Source of the DNA: Granulosicoccaceae sp. 1_MG-2023
GTDB taxonomy: Bacteria > Pseudomonadota > Gammaproteobacteria > Granulosicoccales > Granulosicoccaceae
DNA length: 64,000 nt
Assembly: GCA_030546905.1 (NCBI GenBank)
Contig: JAUOPI010000021.1
Coordinates: 1-64,000, forward strand
Direction of reading: 5' to 3'
Positions 1-10,176 of this stretch are shown in pieces. A model generated the notes under the pieces. It was not told the DNA's origin. It searched no databases and was given only the letters and a program-made list of their open reading frames with translations. A program made the translations under genes and the position numbers. Numbering within the stretch: position 1 is the first letter of the stretch; every line of letters begins with the position of its first letter.

Positions 1-170
<170 letters not shown>

Positions 171-187
171 TTATCAGGGAGAAAACC

Positions 188-1774
188 GTGTTAGACGCCA
201 ACATCCAACAACAACTCCGGGCCACCTTCGAAAACCTCAAAAAGCCCGTTGAACTGATCGTTTTTGCTGACGACAGTGCCAAAGCGAAAGAGCTCAAGGA
301 ACTGGCGTCAGAAATGGCCGGACTCTCCGACCTCATCAGCTACCGTGAAGAGAGCAGCAGCCAGGAACGCCTGCCGACCCTGCGCGTCAAAGCTACAGAT
401 GCCGACAGCGCCGTGCGCTTTGCCGGTGTGCCGATGGGACACGAATTTACCAGCCTGATCCTCGCGATTCTGCACAGCGGCGGTCATGCGATGAAAATCA
501 CGCCCGAGATGATCGAACAGATCAAAAATATCGACGGCGAATTCCGTTTTGAAACCTTTATCTCGCTGTCATGCCAGAACTGCCCGGAAGTGGTGCAGGC
601 GCTGAATATGATGGCCGTGCTTAACCCGAAGGTTTCGCACGTGATGATCGACGGTTCCGTCTTCCCGGATGAAGCCGAGAGCCGCAAAGTCATGGCCGTG
701 CCGACGGTCTTCCTCAACGGCGAGCAGTTTTCCCAGGGCCGCATCGGTCTGGAAGACATCGTCACCCGTATCGACAGCGGCGCGGCAAAACGGGCAGCCA
801 GCAAGCTCAACGAAAAAGAGCCTTTCGAAACACTGGTTGTCGGCGGCGGTCCGGCCGGCGCGGCTGCGGCAATTTACGCCGCGCGCAAAGGCATCCGTAC
901 CGGCGTGCTGGCAACCCGCTTCGGCGGTCAGGTGCTGGATACGGTCGGTATCGAGAACTTTATCTCGGTGAAGAAAACCGAAGGGCCGAAACTGGCCGCG
1001 CACCTGGAAGAGCACGTGCGTGACTATGATGTCGACATTATCAACAGCCAGAGTGCTGCGAAGATCACGCCGGCGGCTCAGGAAGGCGGCTATATCTCGG
1101 TCGAAACCGAATCCGGCGCAACCCTGAAAACACGTTCGCTGATCGTGGCCACCGGTGCCCGCTGGCGCGAAATGAACGTGCCCGGTGAGCAGGAATACAT
1201 GGGTAAGGGCGTGGCCTTCTGCCCGCACTGCGACGGCCCGCTCTTCAAAGGCAAGAAAATCGCGGTCATCGGTGGCGGTAACTCCGGTATCGAAGCGGCG
1301 ATCGATCTGGCCGGTATCGTCAAGCACGTTACTGTGCTGGAATTTGCCGATACCCTGCGCGCCGATGAGGTCTTGATCCGTAAAGCCAAATCCATGGGCA
1401 ATATCGATATCATCACCGAAGCGGCCACCAGCGAAGTCCTGGGTGACGGCGACAAGGTCACCGGTCTGAAGTACACCGACCGGGCCACTGATGAGTCGCA
1501 TACGCTGGAGCTGGCGGGGATCTTCGTCCAGATCGGACTGGTGCCGAACACCGAGTTCCTGAAAGGGACTGTCGAGCTCAGCCCGCGCGGTGAGCTTGTG
1601 ATCGACGATCGCGGTGCCACCAACGTGCCCGGTGTGTTCGGCGCAGGCGACTGCACAACCGTACCGTACAAGCAGATCATTATCGCCATGGGCAGCGGCG
1701 CGACCGCCTCCCTGAGTGCATTTGATCACCTGATCCGCACCCCGGTGCCGGCTTCGGATGAAGCCGCGGCCTGA
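188..1774 (+). CDS. ahpF: Alkyl hydroperoxide reductase subunit F
   Basis: AhpF is the flavoprotein disulfide reductase that passes electrons from NADH to the peroxiredoxin AhpC for peroxide removal in the cytoplasm. The 528-residue product aligns end to end with the enterobacterial protein. The N-terminal thioredoxin-fold domain carries CQNC at residues 129-132. The FAD GGGPAG motif follows near residue 220, the redox pair CPHC lies in the C-terminal half, then an NAD site (GGGNSG) and the GAGDCT motif. I chose the GTG at 188, preceded by CAGGGAG, because it gives the family N-terminus (LDANIQQQL); the longer open frame upstream is edge noise. ahpC is not visible and would be expected just upstream, beyond the damaged edge. 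Confidence 0.95.
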   Translation: MLDANIQQQLRATFENLKKPVELIVFADDSAKAKELKELASEMAGLSDLISYREESSSQERLPTLRVKATDADSAVRFAGVPMGHEFTSLILAILHSGGHAMKITPEMIEQIKNIDGEFRFETFISLSCQNCPEVVQALNMMAVLNPKVSHVMIDGSVFPDEAESRKVMAVPTVFLNGEQFSQGRIGLEDIVTRIDSGAAKRAASKLNEKEPFETLVVGGGPAGAAAAIYAARKGIRTGVLATRFGGQVLDTVGIENFISVKKTEGPKLAAHLEEHVRDYDVDIINSQSAAKITPAAQEGGYISVETESGATLKTRSLIVATGARWREMNVPGEQEYMGKGVAFCPHCDGPLFKGKKIAVIGGGNSGIEAAIDLAGIVKHVTVLEFADTLRADEVLIRKAKSMGNIDIITEAATSEVLGDGDKVTGLKYTDRATDESHTLELAGIFVQIGLVPNTEFLKGTVELSPRGELVIDDRGATNVPGVFGAGDCTTVPYKQIIIAMGSGATASLSAFDHLIRTPVPASDEAAA

Positions 1775-1797
1775 TTCGCCGGCCAGCGCTGAAAACA

Positions 1798-1828
1798 AAA
1801 AAGGGAGGCATTGCCTCCCTTTTTTTGT
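1798..1828. terminator. Bidirectional intrinsic terminator
   Basis: The hairpin AAGGGAGGCA/TTGCCTCCCTT is flanked by A-rich sequence on the left and a T run on the right. It can stop ahpF on the plus strand and the small membrane gene on the minus strand. Confidence 0.85.
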
Positions 1829-1902
1829 GCGCGCTTGTTATTGCCGCAGTATTGCCCCGGTCTTGCCTCAGAGGGCGGATGTACTGCCCGGCAGCGAACG
1901 GC

Positions 1903-2139
1903 TCAGACGCTGATCGTGCTCAGTGAGTGGCACCCCTGCGGCAGCGCCGGTGCGTGGCAGGCCGGCTGCAGCGCCAGCATCCGTTCGTTGGATTTTGTGG
2001 TGGCGGGTTTACCGCTGCTGCGCTCGATTGTGTAATTGACGTAGAACAACAAACCCACACCGGCAGTCATCAACAGCCCGGCCAACAGAACCCGGAAGAG
2101 GTTGCGTAACATTTCATCAGTTAAAGTGCCGTCTTTCAT
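1903..2139 (-). CDS. Small single-pass membrane protein, unknown
   Basis: This 78-residue product is not a family I recognise. Residues ~11-34 form one hydrophobic segment (RVLLAGLLMTAGVGLLFYV), followed by a hydrophilic tail with two cysteines. A perfect AGGAGG lies six bases before the ATG, which is the main argument that it is a real gene. It ends toward ahpF and shares the bidirectional terminator at ~1800-1828. The tail shows no motif; an inner-membrane location is inferred from the hydrophobic segment alone. Confidence 0.6.
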   Translation of the reverse strand: MKDGTLTDEMLRNLFRVLLAGLLMTAGVGLLFYVNYTIERSSGKPATTKSNERMLALQPACHAPALPQGCHSLSTISV

Positions 2140-2271
2140 CGTTGCCTCCTACCGCCCTTCGCCACCGTAAGGGGGGGCAAGATTTCGGGTGAGTTAAGCG
2201 CCGTAAACAGCGCTTTGTGATAATTCTGTTAAATCATGGCTATTTTTTAGCAGAAAATACCTTGTCAGGAC

Positions 2272-2293
2272 AACTGCCAATTTTCAGGCAGTT
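2272..2293 (-). terminator. Hairpin at 3' end of the pump operon
   Basis: The perfect 7-bp inverted repeat AACTGCC/GGCAGTT with an 8-nt loop overlaps the stop codon of the histidine kinase. It has no clean T run, so termination here is only a possibility. Confidence 0.35.
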
Positions 2294-3581
2294 AGCCTGC
2301 TTTTTGTAGGTTTACCCGGACAGCGTAATGTCTTGTATCCGGGAGCCTTTGCAGGGACCAGCCCAGTCGTTCGGATAATTGTCTGGTCAGTTGCAGGCCC
2401 AGACCGAAACCGCTCTCACTGGCTTTGCCTGAGCTGCCTGCCGGCAGCGGGTTGGCGATCTGCACAGTAGTGCCGTCGAGTATGATTCTGACAGTACCAC
2501 TTTCTGTGTGTTGAAGTGCATTTCTGATCAGGTTGGAGAGAATAATATGCGTTGGCACCGCTGGCAGACAGAGGAGATCTTCCCTGACCACGGTCAGCGC
2601 CACATCCACGGTTTTGCCCTCGCGCAGGTATTGCAGCTCGTCGAGGATCTGCCGGATCAGCGTGCCGGGTAACAGCTCCTCGTGGCGCGGCGCCATTTCG
2701 TTTTCACGGCTCAGCCAGAGCAGGGTCTCGGTCAGGTGTTTCATGGTCAGGCTGGCGCGGTCGAGTCGCTCGCAGACCTGGCGCAAGGCCGGGTCGTCCG
2801 TGTCGCGGCGTGATTGGAGCTTTTGCATCAGGCCCACATTGCTGCGGATCACGCTGATCGGCGTGCGTAGTTCATGGCTGGCGTGACCGAGAAAACGCTG
2901 TTCCCGGTCCAGTGCCGCCTGCACATCGCTGAGGCTGCGGCGGATCAGCGCTGCCATATTGTTCAGTTCCGGATACTCAAAGTCCGGCAGCGGTTCACGC
3001 AGGCTATGCGGGCTGAGTTGCTCGGTCCAGCGCCCGAGCCGCGTCACCGGCCGCATAAAGCGTCTGGCCAGCCACCAGAACAGCAGGGTCAGTCCCGCCA
3101 GCGTGCACAGCACCACGGTTGCCAGAAACAGCTGATTAGCGCGCACATTGCGCCCGAACAGGGGCGACCGCTCGGCGCGGGTTTGGGTGCGGGCGATATA
3201 CAGCGGGCCTTCTGCGGTGGGCAGGCGCATGGCAAACACCACCCGGCCTTGCTGTTGCCCTGTCCCGCCGCCCGGTTTTACCCGCTTGACGATAAGGCTT
3301 TCATCGCGCTGCGGTGGTTCCGGCATGGCGTCCAGAATTTCCGGCGGCATGTCCTGCCAGTCATGACTGATCCAGTCAAAACGCGGATGTTGCGTTTGCC
3401 CGGGCAGTGGCGCGCTGGTGTAGTGGCGCGCCGCCGATTCCATATCGGTGGAGATGATATTGTCCATGCCGCGCAGAAAGAAATTGCTGCTCAGAAGGGC
3501 ATAAAACGACACCAACACCACCGACACGGCCGATAGCGAGAGAAGCAGGCTCGCGCGCAGACTCAGGCTCGGGAATTTCAT
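2292..3581 (-). CDS. Sensor histidine kinase of the RND pump operon
   Basis: This is a membrane histidine kinase of 429 residues. Transmembrane segments lie at ~8-30 and ~150-172 and flank a periplasmic sensor domain of about 115 residues. A HAMP-like stretch follows, then the H-box HASHELRTP with the phospho-acceptor at His236, an N-box (NLIRNALQH) and a G-box (GFGLGLQL). The D-box is degenerate: ANPLP replaces the usual DxGxG. It overlaps the response-regulator gene by 4 bp (ATGA), so the pair is translationally coupled and cognate. It presumably senses a substrate of the pump encoded upstream in the same operon; the signal cannot be told from the sequence. Confidence 0.9.
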   Translation of the reverse strand: MKFPSLSLRASLLLSLSAVSVVLVSFYALLSSNFFLRGMDNIISTDMESAARHYTSAPLPGQTQHPRFDWISHDWQDMPPEILDAMPEPPQRDESLIVKRVKPGGGTGQQQGRVVFAMRLPTAEGPLYIARTQTRAERSPLFGRNVRANQLFLATVVLCTLAGLTLLFWWLARRFMRPVTRLGRWTEQLSPHSLREPLPDFEYPELNNMAALIRRSLSDVQAALDREQRFLGHASHELRTPISVIRSNVGLMQKLQSRRDTDDPALRQVCERLDRASLTMKHLTETLLWLSRENEMAPRHEELLPGTLIRQILDELQYLREGKTVDVALTVVREDLLCLPAVPTHIILSNLIRNALQHTESGTVRIILDGTTVQIANPLPAGSSGKASESGFGLGLQLTRQLSERLGWSLQRLPDTRHYAVRVNLQKAG

Positions 3582-4258
3582 CCGTGCGGATCGGTGGTGG
3601 CCAGGGCAAAGCCCAGACCGGGGATGGTTTGTAAGAGGGCTGTGTCGAAAGGTCCGTCGATGGCCTTGCGCAGGTGATGGATATGCACTTTCAAGGCGTT
3701 CGAATCGGGCGCGTCATCGCCCCAGACGGCCTGAATCAAGCCGGCCCGCGGCACTGGGTCGGGGGCGGCCCGCAATAGGGTTTCGAGCAGCCGCCAGCCG
3801 GCCGGGGTGAGCCTGATCGTTTGCCCGGCGCGGGTGACCGTGCGCGTATCGGTGTTCATCTCGATATCCTCAAACTGCAAGCGATTGCCCTGCAGGCTAC
3901 GCCGTCGCGACAGGGCCTGAATCCGCATCACCAGCTCAGCCGGTTCGAAGGGTTTGACCAGATAGTCGTCGGTGCCGGCGCGAAAACCCTCGGCTTTATT
4001 GTCGAGGGTATCGCGCGCGGTCAGCATCAGCACCGGCGTGTTGTTGCCCTGCTCCCGCAGCCGGCTGCAGACACTGATGCCGTCCAGCCGGGGCAGGTTC
4101 AGGTCCAGCAGGATTACGTCGTAGCGGTTCTGCTGCAACAGTGCCAGTCCGGCGACTCCGTTGCTGGCGTAGTCGCAGCTGATGTCATCAAAGGCCAGAT
4201 AGTCAATCAGCGTTTGCGCCAGATCAGTATCGTCCTCGACCAGCAGGGTTCTGAGCAT
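3578..4258 (-). CDS. OmpR/PhoB-family response regulator
   Basis: The 226-residue regulator has a receiver domain (acidic pocket EDD at 8-10, phospho-acceptor Asp52 in LLDLNLP, conserved Thr in MLTARD and Lys in LVKPFEP). A C-terminal winged helix of OmpR type ends in VHIHHLRKAID. Its start codon overlaps the stop of the RND transporter gene and its end overlaps the kinase gene, so all five genes form one transcription unit. It probably binds the GGTTAA direct repeats upstream of the outer-membrane factor gene and autoregulates the operon. Confidence 0.93.
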   Translation of the reverse strand: MLRTLLVEDDTDLAQTLIDYLAFDDISCDYASNGVAGLALLQQNRYDVILLDLNLPRLDGISVCSRLREQGNNTPVLMLTARDTLDNKAEGFRAGTDDYLVKPFEPAELVMRIQALSRRRSLQGNRLQFEDIEMNTDTRTVTRAGQTIRLTPAGWRLLETLLRAAPDPVPRAGLIQAVWGDDAPDSNALKVHIHHLRKAIDGPFDTALLQTIPGLGFALATTDPHG

Positions 4259-7200
4259 CAGGCGTGTCCGGGTTTGAAGCGTTGGCGCAAGCTGGCCGGC
4301 AGGCTGCGGATGTCGTGAACGATCAGCAGCAGGCAGGGGATCAGCAGCAGCGTAATCACAGTCGCAAACATAATACCGTAACCGAGTGAAACTGCCGCCG
4401 GGATCAGGAACTGCGCCTGATGCGAGGTCTCCTGCAGCAGCGGCATCAGCCCGGCAAAGGTCGTCAGCGAGGTCAGCAGCACCGCACGCAAACGGGTGGT
4501 GCCGGCATCGATCACGCGTTCTTCCGGGTTGTCGAAGTCGCCGGCGGTATCGTTAAAGCGCGAGACCAGCAGCAGACTGTCGTTCACCACCACCCCGCTG
4601 AGGGCGATGATGCCGTTCAGCGACAGGATACCCAGTGACAGATCATTGCTCCAGTGGCCGAGAATCGCGCCCACCACGCCGAACGGAATCGCCGTCATAA
4701 TCAGCAGCGGCTGCACATAGGACTTCAGCGGAATAGCCAGCAGGATGTAGATCACCAGCATGGCCACGGCGAACATCTGCACCATCGAGGCCTCGGTCTC
4801 GGCCTGCTCTTCGGCCTCACCGGCAAAGTGCACATCGACCCCGGCATACTGACGTTGCAGCTGTGGCACCAGTGCCGATTTCAGTTCCGAGACCAGTTCG
4901 GTGGAGGACATGATGTCCTTGTCCACTTCGGCCGTGATATAGACCGCGCGCTGGCTGTCGATGCGAACGATGCTGTTCTGTGCGTAACCGCGCGTGACAG
5001 TGGCGACGCTGGCCACGGGCAGCACCGTGCCGTCGCTGGTGCGCACATCGGCTTTGAGCACATCCGACGGGTTCATCCGGTCAGCCTCCGGATAGCGCAC
5101 TTTGACCTCGATCTCATCCGCACCACGTTGATAACGTTGTACGGTCTGGCCGCTGAAGGACTGCAGAATCTGTGTGGCCAGTTCGCTGGTGGTCAGCCCC
5201 AGCGATTCACCCAGTTCATTGAGTTTCAGCGTCAGTTGCGGCAGACCCGGCTCAATATTGTCTTCGATACCGCTGATCGCCGGGTAGTCGCCCAGTTTCT
5301 CTTTCAGCCAGTTACCGGCAGCCGTCAGGGTTTCGGTATCGGCGGCGCGCAGCTCAATACGCAAGGCATCGACCGAACCCCGGCGGCTTTGGATATTCAG
5401 TGAGCGCACACCTTCGGGCAGGCCGACTGCGGCGCGCCAGGCGCGGGTCAGGGTTGTCAGTTCATAAGGCGCATCGTCTTTGAGCGTCAGGATGATCGTG
5501 CCGCTTTGATCCGAGGAAGCGGAGATCAGCAGATTGGCAATCGCCGTATTGGCCCGCGGATCATCGCTGTCATCGCCGCGTAACTCGGCATCAATCTCAT
5601 AGACCTGATCTTCCAGCATCAGCAGGGTGCGGTGGGTCAGGCCCACGCTGACGTCGTTTTGCATGGACAGGGTGGCGCGTACCGTCTCGCCGGGGATTTC
5701 CGGAAAGAAGCTGACCCGCACGCTGCCGTTAAACGGCATTGCCATGACAAAAATAAACAGCGCGCAAAACAGGACCGCGGTTGCATAGCGGTGGTGAATC
5801 GCCGCGCGCAATGCCGGGGTGTACATGCGTCGGGTGAAAAACTGCAAGCCCGAATCGGTAAAGTGCTGCAGCTTCTGCCAGGCATGGCTGATCGGGTTTT
5901 TCGCCGGCGCCTTGTGCGTGTTCAGGTGCGCAAGATGCGAAGGCAGAATCAATTTGGATTCGATGATCGACAGGATCAGGCAGGCCGTCACCACGGCAGC
6001 AAACTGGGAATAGAGCTTGCCCAGTCCGCCTTCGATGTTCGACAGGGCGTAAAACGCCGCCACGGTGGTGAATACGCCGAACAAGGTCGGCACGGCCACA
6101 ATCCGCGTACCTTCGATGGTATTGGCCAGAGTGTCGCCGTAGCGCCTGCGTTGGGCGTAGACACTCTCGCCGACCACCACCGCATCATCGACCACAATCC
6201 CCAGGGCCAGAATAAAACCGAAGGTCGTGAACTCGTTCAGTGACAGATCCAGCGGATGGCCACCCATGACAAAAAGCGTACCGAAGAAGATAAACGGCAG
6301 GCCCATGGCAACCCAGAAGGCAACCGTCAGGTTCAGGAACAGGGCGAGCAGGACGAATACCAGCACGATACCGGTTGCCGCATTGCTGGTCAGCAGGGCA
6401 AGACGTTCCTGAATAGAAACACTGCGGTCGTACCAGGATTGCAGTTCCACGCCGACAGGCAGAAGATTGCGCTCGTGCCACTCAGCGACCACCTCTTTTG
6501 CCGCCACGACCGAATCGGTGATGTCGTCCGTGCCGGTGGTGATGACCTGAACACCGATTGAATTCTGTCCGTTAAAACGTGACAGGGTTGGTGTTTCGTC
6601 GTCGAAGGTATCGGTCACGGTCGTGACATCACCGAGCGTAATCCGCGCGCCGCTGTCGGTCACGGTCAGCGGTATCTTCTGAAAGTCCTCTTTCAGATAA
6701 GCCTGTTCGGACGCCTTCAACTGCAGATAGGTGGTGTCATTGCGCAAGGTCGCCTGCTGTGGTGAAGACGAGCCGGCATTGACCGCATCTTCGACATCCG
6801 ACAGCGACAGTCCCAGTGCCTGCAGACGCCCTTCATTGATCTCGATGGTCATCATCGGATCAACCCAGCCGGTCAGGCTCACTTCGTTAATATTGTCCTT
6901 GCTGAGCAGGTCCTGCTTCAGGCGGTAGGCCAGTTGTTGCAATGTGGTGCGGTCGGCTTGCCCGAATAACTGCAAATACAAGGCATGCTCTTCGCGGGTG
7001 GCCTTCTCGATAACGGGATTGTCCGCATCTGCCGGCAATGTGGAAATGGCATCGACCCGGGTTTTGACGTCGCGCAACAAGGTGTCGAGATCGTACTCGG
7101 AGGTTTTTTCCACCGTGACGCTCACGCTGCTGCCGGTCGAGGTGCTGGTCACCGATTCGATACCGGTCAGGCCTTCGAGTTGCTCCTCTATTTTAATCGC

Positions 7201-7410
7201 GATGCCTTCTTCATTCTGTACCGCATCGCCACTGCTGTAGCTGACGCTAATATCGATGCTGTCAGGCTCCATCGAGGGGAATGCCTCTTTTCGTAATGAC
7301 CCGGCTTGTAATATGCCAAGGACGATGATCAGCACCATCAACAGATTGGCGGCCACGGGGTTGGCCGCAAACCAGTCAATAATGCCGCGTCCGCGTGTTG
7401 AATCACTCAT
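4258..7410 (-). CDS. RND efflux transporter, inner-membrane pump
   Basis: The 1050-residue product is a resistance-nodulation-division transporter of AcrB/MexF length. It is expected to work as a trimer and export drugs or other amphiphiles using proton motive force. The N-terminus carries the first membrane helix followed by the porter domain signature FPSMEPDSIDISVSYSG-like. The central helix GIVVDDAVVVGE contains the paired aspartates of the proton relay. The second half repeats the architecture (LNGIIALSGVVVNDSLLLV). It overlaps the adaptor gene by 8 bp. Substrate cannot be assigned; the HAE-1 (hydrophobe/amphiphile) branch is more likely than the heavy-metal branch. Confidence 0.93.
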   Translation of the reverse strand: MSDSTRGRGIIDWFAANPVAANLLMVLIIVLGILQAGSLRKEAFPSMEPDSIDISVSYSSGDAVQNEEGIAIKIEEQLEGLTGIESVTSTSTGSSVSVTVEKTSEYDLDTLLRDVKTRVDAISTLPADADNPVIEKATREEHALYLQLFGQADRTTLQQLAYRLKQDLLSKDNINEVSLTGWVDPMMTIEINEGRLQALGLSLSDVEDAVNAGSSSPQQATLRNDTTYLQLKASEQAYLKEDFQKIPLTVTDSGARITLGDVTTVTDTFDDETPTLSRFNGQNSIGVQVITTGTDDITDSVVAAKEVVAEWHERNLLPVGVELQSWYDRSVSIQERLALLTSNAATGIVLVFVLLALFLNLTVAFWVAMGLPFIFFGTLFVMGGHPLDLSLNEFTTFGFILALGIVVDDAVVVGESVYAQRRRYGDTLANTIEGTRIVAVPTLFGVFTTVAAFYALSNIEGGLGKLYSQFAAVVTACLILSIIESKLILPSHLAHLNTHKAPAKNPISHAWQKLQHFTDSGLQFFTRRMYTPALRAAIHHRYATAVLFCALFIFVMAMPFNGSVRVSFFPEIPGETVRATLSMQNDVSVGLTHRTLLMLEDQVYEIDAELRGDDSDDPRANTAIANLLISASSDQSGTIILTLKDDAPYELTTLTRAWRAAVGLPEGVRSLNIQSRRGSVDALRIELRAADTETLTAAGNWLKEKLGDYPAISGIEDNIEPGLPQLTLKLNELGESLGLTTSELATQILQSFSGQTVQRYQRGADEIEVKVRYPEADRMNPSDVLKADVRTSDGTVLPVASVATVTRGYAQNSIVRIDSQRAVYITAEVDKDIMSSTELVSELKSALVPQLQRQYAGVDVHFAGEAEEQAETEASMVQMFAVAMLVIYILLAIPLKSYVQPLLIMTAIPFGVVGAILGHWSNDLSLGILSLNGIIALSGVVVNDSLLLVSRFNDTAGDFDNPEERVIDAGTTRLRAVLLTSLTTFAGLMPLLQETSHQAQFLIPAAVSLGYGIMFATVITLLLIPCLLLIVHDIRSLPASLRQRFKPGHA

Positions 7411-8614
7411 TATCCAGCCCCTCTTTGGCTTTTACCGGCTGGTTCTCAAGGTAGCTGGACAAGGGCTGTGTCAGCACCTGTACCCGGCGGCCGGCCAGTT
7501 CCTGCGGCGGTGAGATGTAGATTCCGTTTTCATCGCTGAAGGCCGGCTCAGCAGAGAAGCGGCTCAGGGTGTTGTTTTCGTTCACATACCAGATTTCGCC
7601 GCGCTGGCTTAGGCTGCTGACCGGCAGTTGCCAGAGATTGTCCATCAGGACGCCTTGCATGGTGACTTTGACAAAACTGCCGGGCAGCAGCGGCGGTTCC
7701 TGGTCCAGCGGACTATCGACCACGATGACGACCGGCAGTTGACGGGTCTCGCTGTCCAGATGTTGTCCGAGGCTGAGAATACGGCCTTCCCATTGCGCTT
7801 GGCCGTCGATCGATTGCAGTTTGACCGGCTGCGCGTCCTGTGTGTTGATCAGAGCGCCGCTTTCGGGCGGCACCAGTACGGTGATCTCAACGGCATCGGT
7901 GCTGTAGACGGTGCCGACTTCGGTACCGGAGGACAATACGCTGCCGGGGGCGGCATCGCGCTCGACCACCAGCGCATCAAAGGGCGCTTTGATCTGTGTA
8001 TCGCGCAAATCCTGCAGTGCGCTGGCCAGTGCCGCACGTGCATTGTCAACAGCAGCCTGAGCGGCCCGCACTTGCGGTTTGTTCAGCGTCAGTTCGCTGT
8101 CCGGCTCACCACTGAGACCGCTGGCGCGCCATTCGCGCAAGGCCTGCGCGGCGGTTTGCTGCTCTTCAAGCAGCGTGACTTCGGCCTCGGCCAGGGTGTC
8201 GCGGGCGGCGGCTACGGCGGCGCTGTAGGCCGTATCATCAAGGCTGAGCAAAACATCGCCTTTGCTGACCGTGTTACCGAGATAGAACGCATCGTTAACC
8301 TCGCTGACATAGCCGGTCACGCGGGCAGTCAGCGTCAGTGAGTAGCGAGCCGCGGCTTCGCCATAAGCATTCACGCTGGCGCGGTAGCTGTCGGTGGTGA
8401 CCGTGGTGACGCTCACTTCGGTTACCGTCTGTTCGGCGCCGGCAGATGCCTGATTGGCCGGACCCGGCGCCGGGCCTTGCGCAGCACCTGCCGGTGCACT
8501 CGGCGGCGGGCCGTCCGGGGTGTCGGCGAACAGCGCGCGGTTCATCCAGAGTACCGCTGCCAGCACCAGCAGCGAGATAAGCAGAATCAGCGTAGAACGC
8601 AGAGATTTGGTCAT
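7403..8614 (-). CDS. RND periplasmic adaptor (membrane fusion protein)
   Basis: The 403-residue adaptor has an N-terminal membrane anchor (~8-25) and a Pro/Ala-rich linker. A lipoyl half-motif follows (ARVTGYVSEV...), then a helical hairpin (~120-200) and the second half (IKAPFDALVVERDAAPGSVL). It would bridge the RND pump and the outer-membrane channel in the periplasm. It overlaps the outer-membrane factor gene by 4 bp and the pump gene by 8 bp, giving the gene order OMF-MFP-RND-RR-HK. Confidence 0.93.
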   Translation of the reverse strand: MTKSLRSTLILLISLLVLAAVLWMNRALFADTPDGPPPSAPAGAAQGPAPGPANQASAGAEQTVTEVSVTTVTTDSYRASVNAYGEAAARYSLTLTARVTGYVSEVNDAFYLGNTVSKGDVLLSLDDTAYSAAVAAARDTLAEAEVTLLEEQQTAAQALREWRASGLSGEPDSELTLNKPQVRAAQAAVDNARAALASALQDLRDTQIKAPFDALVVERDAAPGSVLSSGTEVGTVYSTDAVEITVLVPPESGALINTQDAQPVKLQSIDGQAQWEGRILSLGQHLDSETRQLPVVIVVDSPLDQEPPLLPGSFVKVTMQGVLMDNLWQLPVSSLSQRGEIWYVNENNTLSRFSAEPAFSDENGIYISPPQELAGRRVQVLTQPLSSYLENQPVKAKEGLDNE

Positions 8615-9984
8615 TCCTGTACTCCCAGGCCAAGCGCCAGTGCCAGGTCTATGCGGTTGCTCAGACGGTTCAGCAGCACGGCGTTGAGTTGTGATTGCAG
8701 ATCGAAGGTTTGTTCCTGAATGGTCAACAGATCGAGCAGATCAGTCAGACCGTGGCGGTAGTTGTCGCGATAGCGCTGCAGATTGGTGTTGGCGTCGTCC
8801 AGCGCTTGCGTCAGTTCGCGGATCTGTTCGCCGTAGGCGGTCTCCAGCGTGAGCGCATCATCGACTTCACTGACGGCGGTAACCAGGGTTTCGCGGTAGG
8901 CCGCCACGGCCTGTGCGGCGGTCAGTTCGGCGCTGTCGGCGGCGGCCTGCAGCTGCCCGCCCTGATACAGCGGCGCGGTCAGCTGGCCGAGTAGACTCCA
9001 GACCGGATCGTTCAGCAGGGCTTTTTCAGGGGATTCGGCAATATCCTGCAGCGCTGCCGACAGACTCAGCGACGGCAGCATGTCGCGGTAGGCGACCTGC
9101 ACGCTGAGGTCGGCGGCACGGACGTCTTCCCAGGCCGCGACCAGATCCGGGCGGCGCGCCAGGGTCTGGGCCGGCAGTCCTGCCAGCGGTGTCAGCACCT
9201 GCGGATAGTCCTCAGGCAGTTCCGGAATTTCCCCGTCAGTCTCGCCGAGCAGGACCTTCAGCGCGTTCTGCAGGCTGCGGTAGCTGGCTTCGGCGGCACT
9301 GATTGTGGCGCGGGTGCTGGCCACATTGGTGCGTGCGGTGAGCAGATCTTCCAGCGTTGCTGTGCCGGCGCGGTAGCGGGCCTGAATAAATTCATGGGTA
9401 TCGTTGAGCAGCTCAAGGCGGCGGGTTTCCAGATCGATGGTGCGCTGCTGGTCGATCAGATTCAGCCAGGCTTTGATGACATCGGCGGCCAGTGTGGCGC
9501 GGGCTGCGTCATAGAGCGCGCGCTGGCTGGCGGTGCTGGCGCGGGCGGCCAGGGTCTGATTGCGTACCGCCGACCACACGTCCGGCTCCCAGCTGATATC
9601 CACACTGCCGGTATAGAAGGTGTCTTCGCCCTCGCTGCGGGAGGCACCGTAGCCGGCCGACACGGTGGGTCTGCCGCCGGCGCGGATCTGCCGCTCCTGC
9701 GCTTGCAGAATTTCCATGCTCAGGCGGGTTTGGGCCAGGCTGGGATTGTTGGCCAGGGCGCGGCTGATCAGCGGCCTGAGGGCGGCCTCGTCGAGCAGAG
9801 CGTCCAGTTGCGTGACCGCTGTTGCGTAAGCGGCTTGCTCAGTTTGCCAGGCCGGTACGGCCTCCAGTTGATCGTTCAGATCAGCACGGTGATCGGTAGC
9901 CGTTTGCAAGCCCGCGCAGCCACTCAGCCCCAGCATTAGCAGCAGGGCGGTCGGGCGCAGCGGGGCCGGGCCGGAAAACACCAT
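8611..9984 (-). CDS. TolC/NodT-family outer-membrane efflux lipoprotein
   Basis: This is the outer-membrane channel of the tripartite pump. The 457-residue product starts with a lipoprotein signal (LLLMLGLSGC) and continues with two repeated OEP domains rich in long alpha helices, typical of NodT-type factors. An open frame extends further upstream, but I place the start at the ATG at 9984. It has AAGGAG seven bases before it and the signal peptide begins immediately. It is the first gene of the operon, which also contains the adaptor, the pump and the two-component system. Confidence 0.92.
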   Translation of the reverse strand: MVFSGPAPLRPTALLLMLGLSGCAGLQTATDHRADLNDQLEAVPAWQTEQAAYATAVTQLDALLDEAALRPLISRALANNPSLAQTRLSMEILQAQERQIRAGGRPTVSAGYGASRSEGEDTFYTGSVDISWEPDVWSAVRNQTLAARASTASQRALYDAARATLAADVIKAWLNLIDQQRTIDLETRRLELLNDTHEFIQARYRAGTATLEDLLTARTNVASTRATISAAEASYRSLQNALKVLLGETDGEIPELPEDYPQVLTPLAGLPAQTLARRPDLVAAWEDVRAADLSVQVAYRDMLPSLSLSAALQDIAESPEKALLNDPVWSLLGQLTAPLYQGGQLQAAADSAELTAAQAVAAYRETLVTAVSEVDDALTLETAYGEQIRELTQALDDANTNLQRYRDNYRHGLTDLLDLLTIQEQTFDLQSQLNAVLLNRLSNRIDLALALGLGVQE

Positions 9985-10017
9985 AGAGTACTCCTTGAGA
10001 TAGCGGCACGTTCGCCG

Positions 10018-10064
10018 GGTTAAGGGGCGGGATTGTCCGGACATGGCGGTTAAGAGAGGGTTAA
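10018..10064 (-). promoter_or_regulatory. Probable response-regulator binding site of the pump operon
   Basis: Three copies of GGTTAA occur at 10018, 10048 and 10059. The last two are exactly 11 bp apart, the spacing of OmpR/PhoB-type direct repeats, and the first is 30 bp (about three helical turns) away. They lie 34-80 bp upstream of the first pump gene. Binding by the co-encoded regulator is inferred. The rest of the ~340-bp gap (9985-10323) holds the upstream region of the next small gene and nothing else I can name. Confidence 0.5.
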
Positions 10065-10176
10065 ACCTGCGCCGGTCAGGGGAAGATTTTCGTGACTTTA
10101 CACTGCGCTGACAAAACCCGTCCGTGGTGTCGCCGGTATCGCCTGAACACATCCTTTGCGCCCGGATGGGTAAAAA

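Noticed and set aside
569-1798. 409-codon open frame antisense to ahpF
   Set aside because: It mirrors a strongly conserved gene, shows no family resemblance, and such long antisense frames are expected in GC-rich coding DNA.
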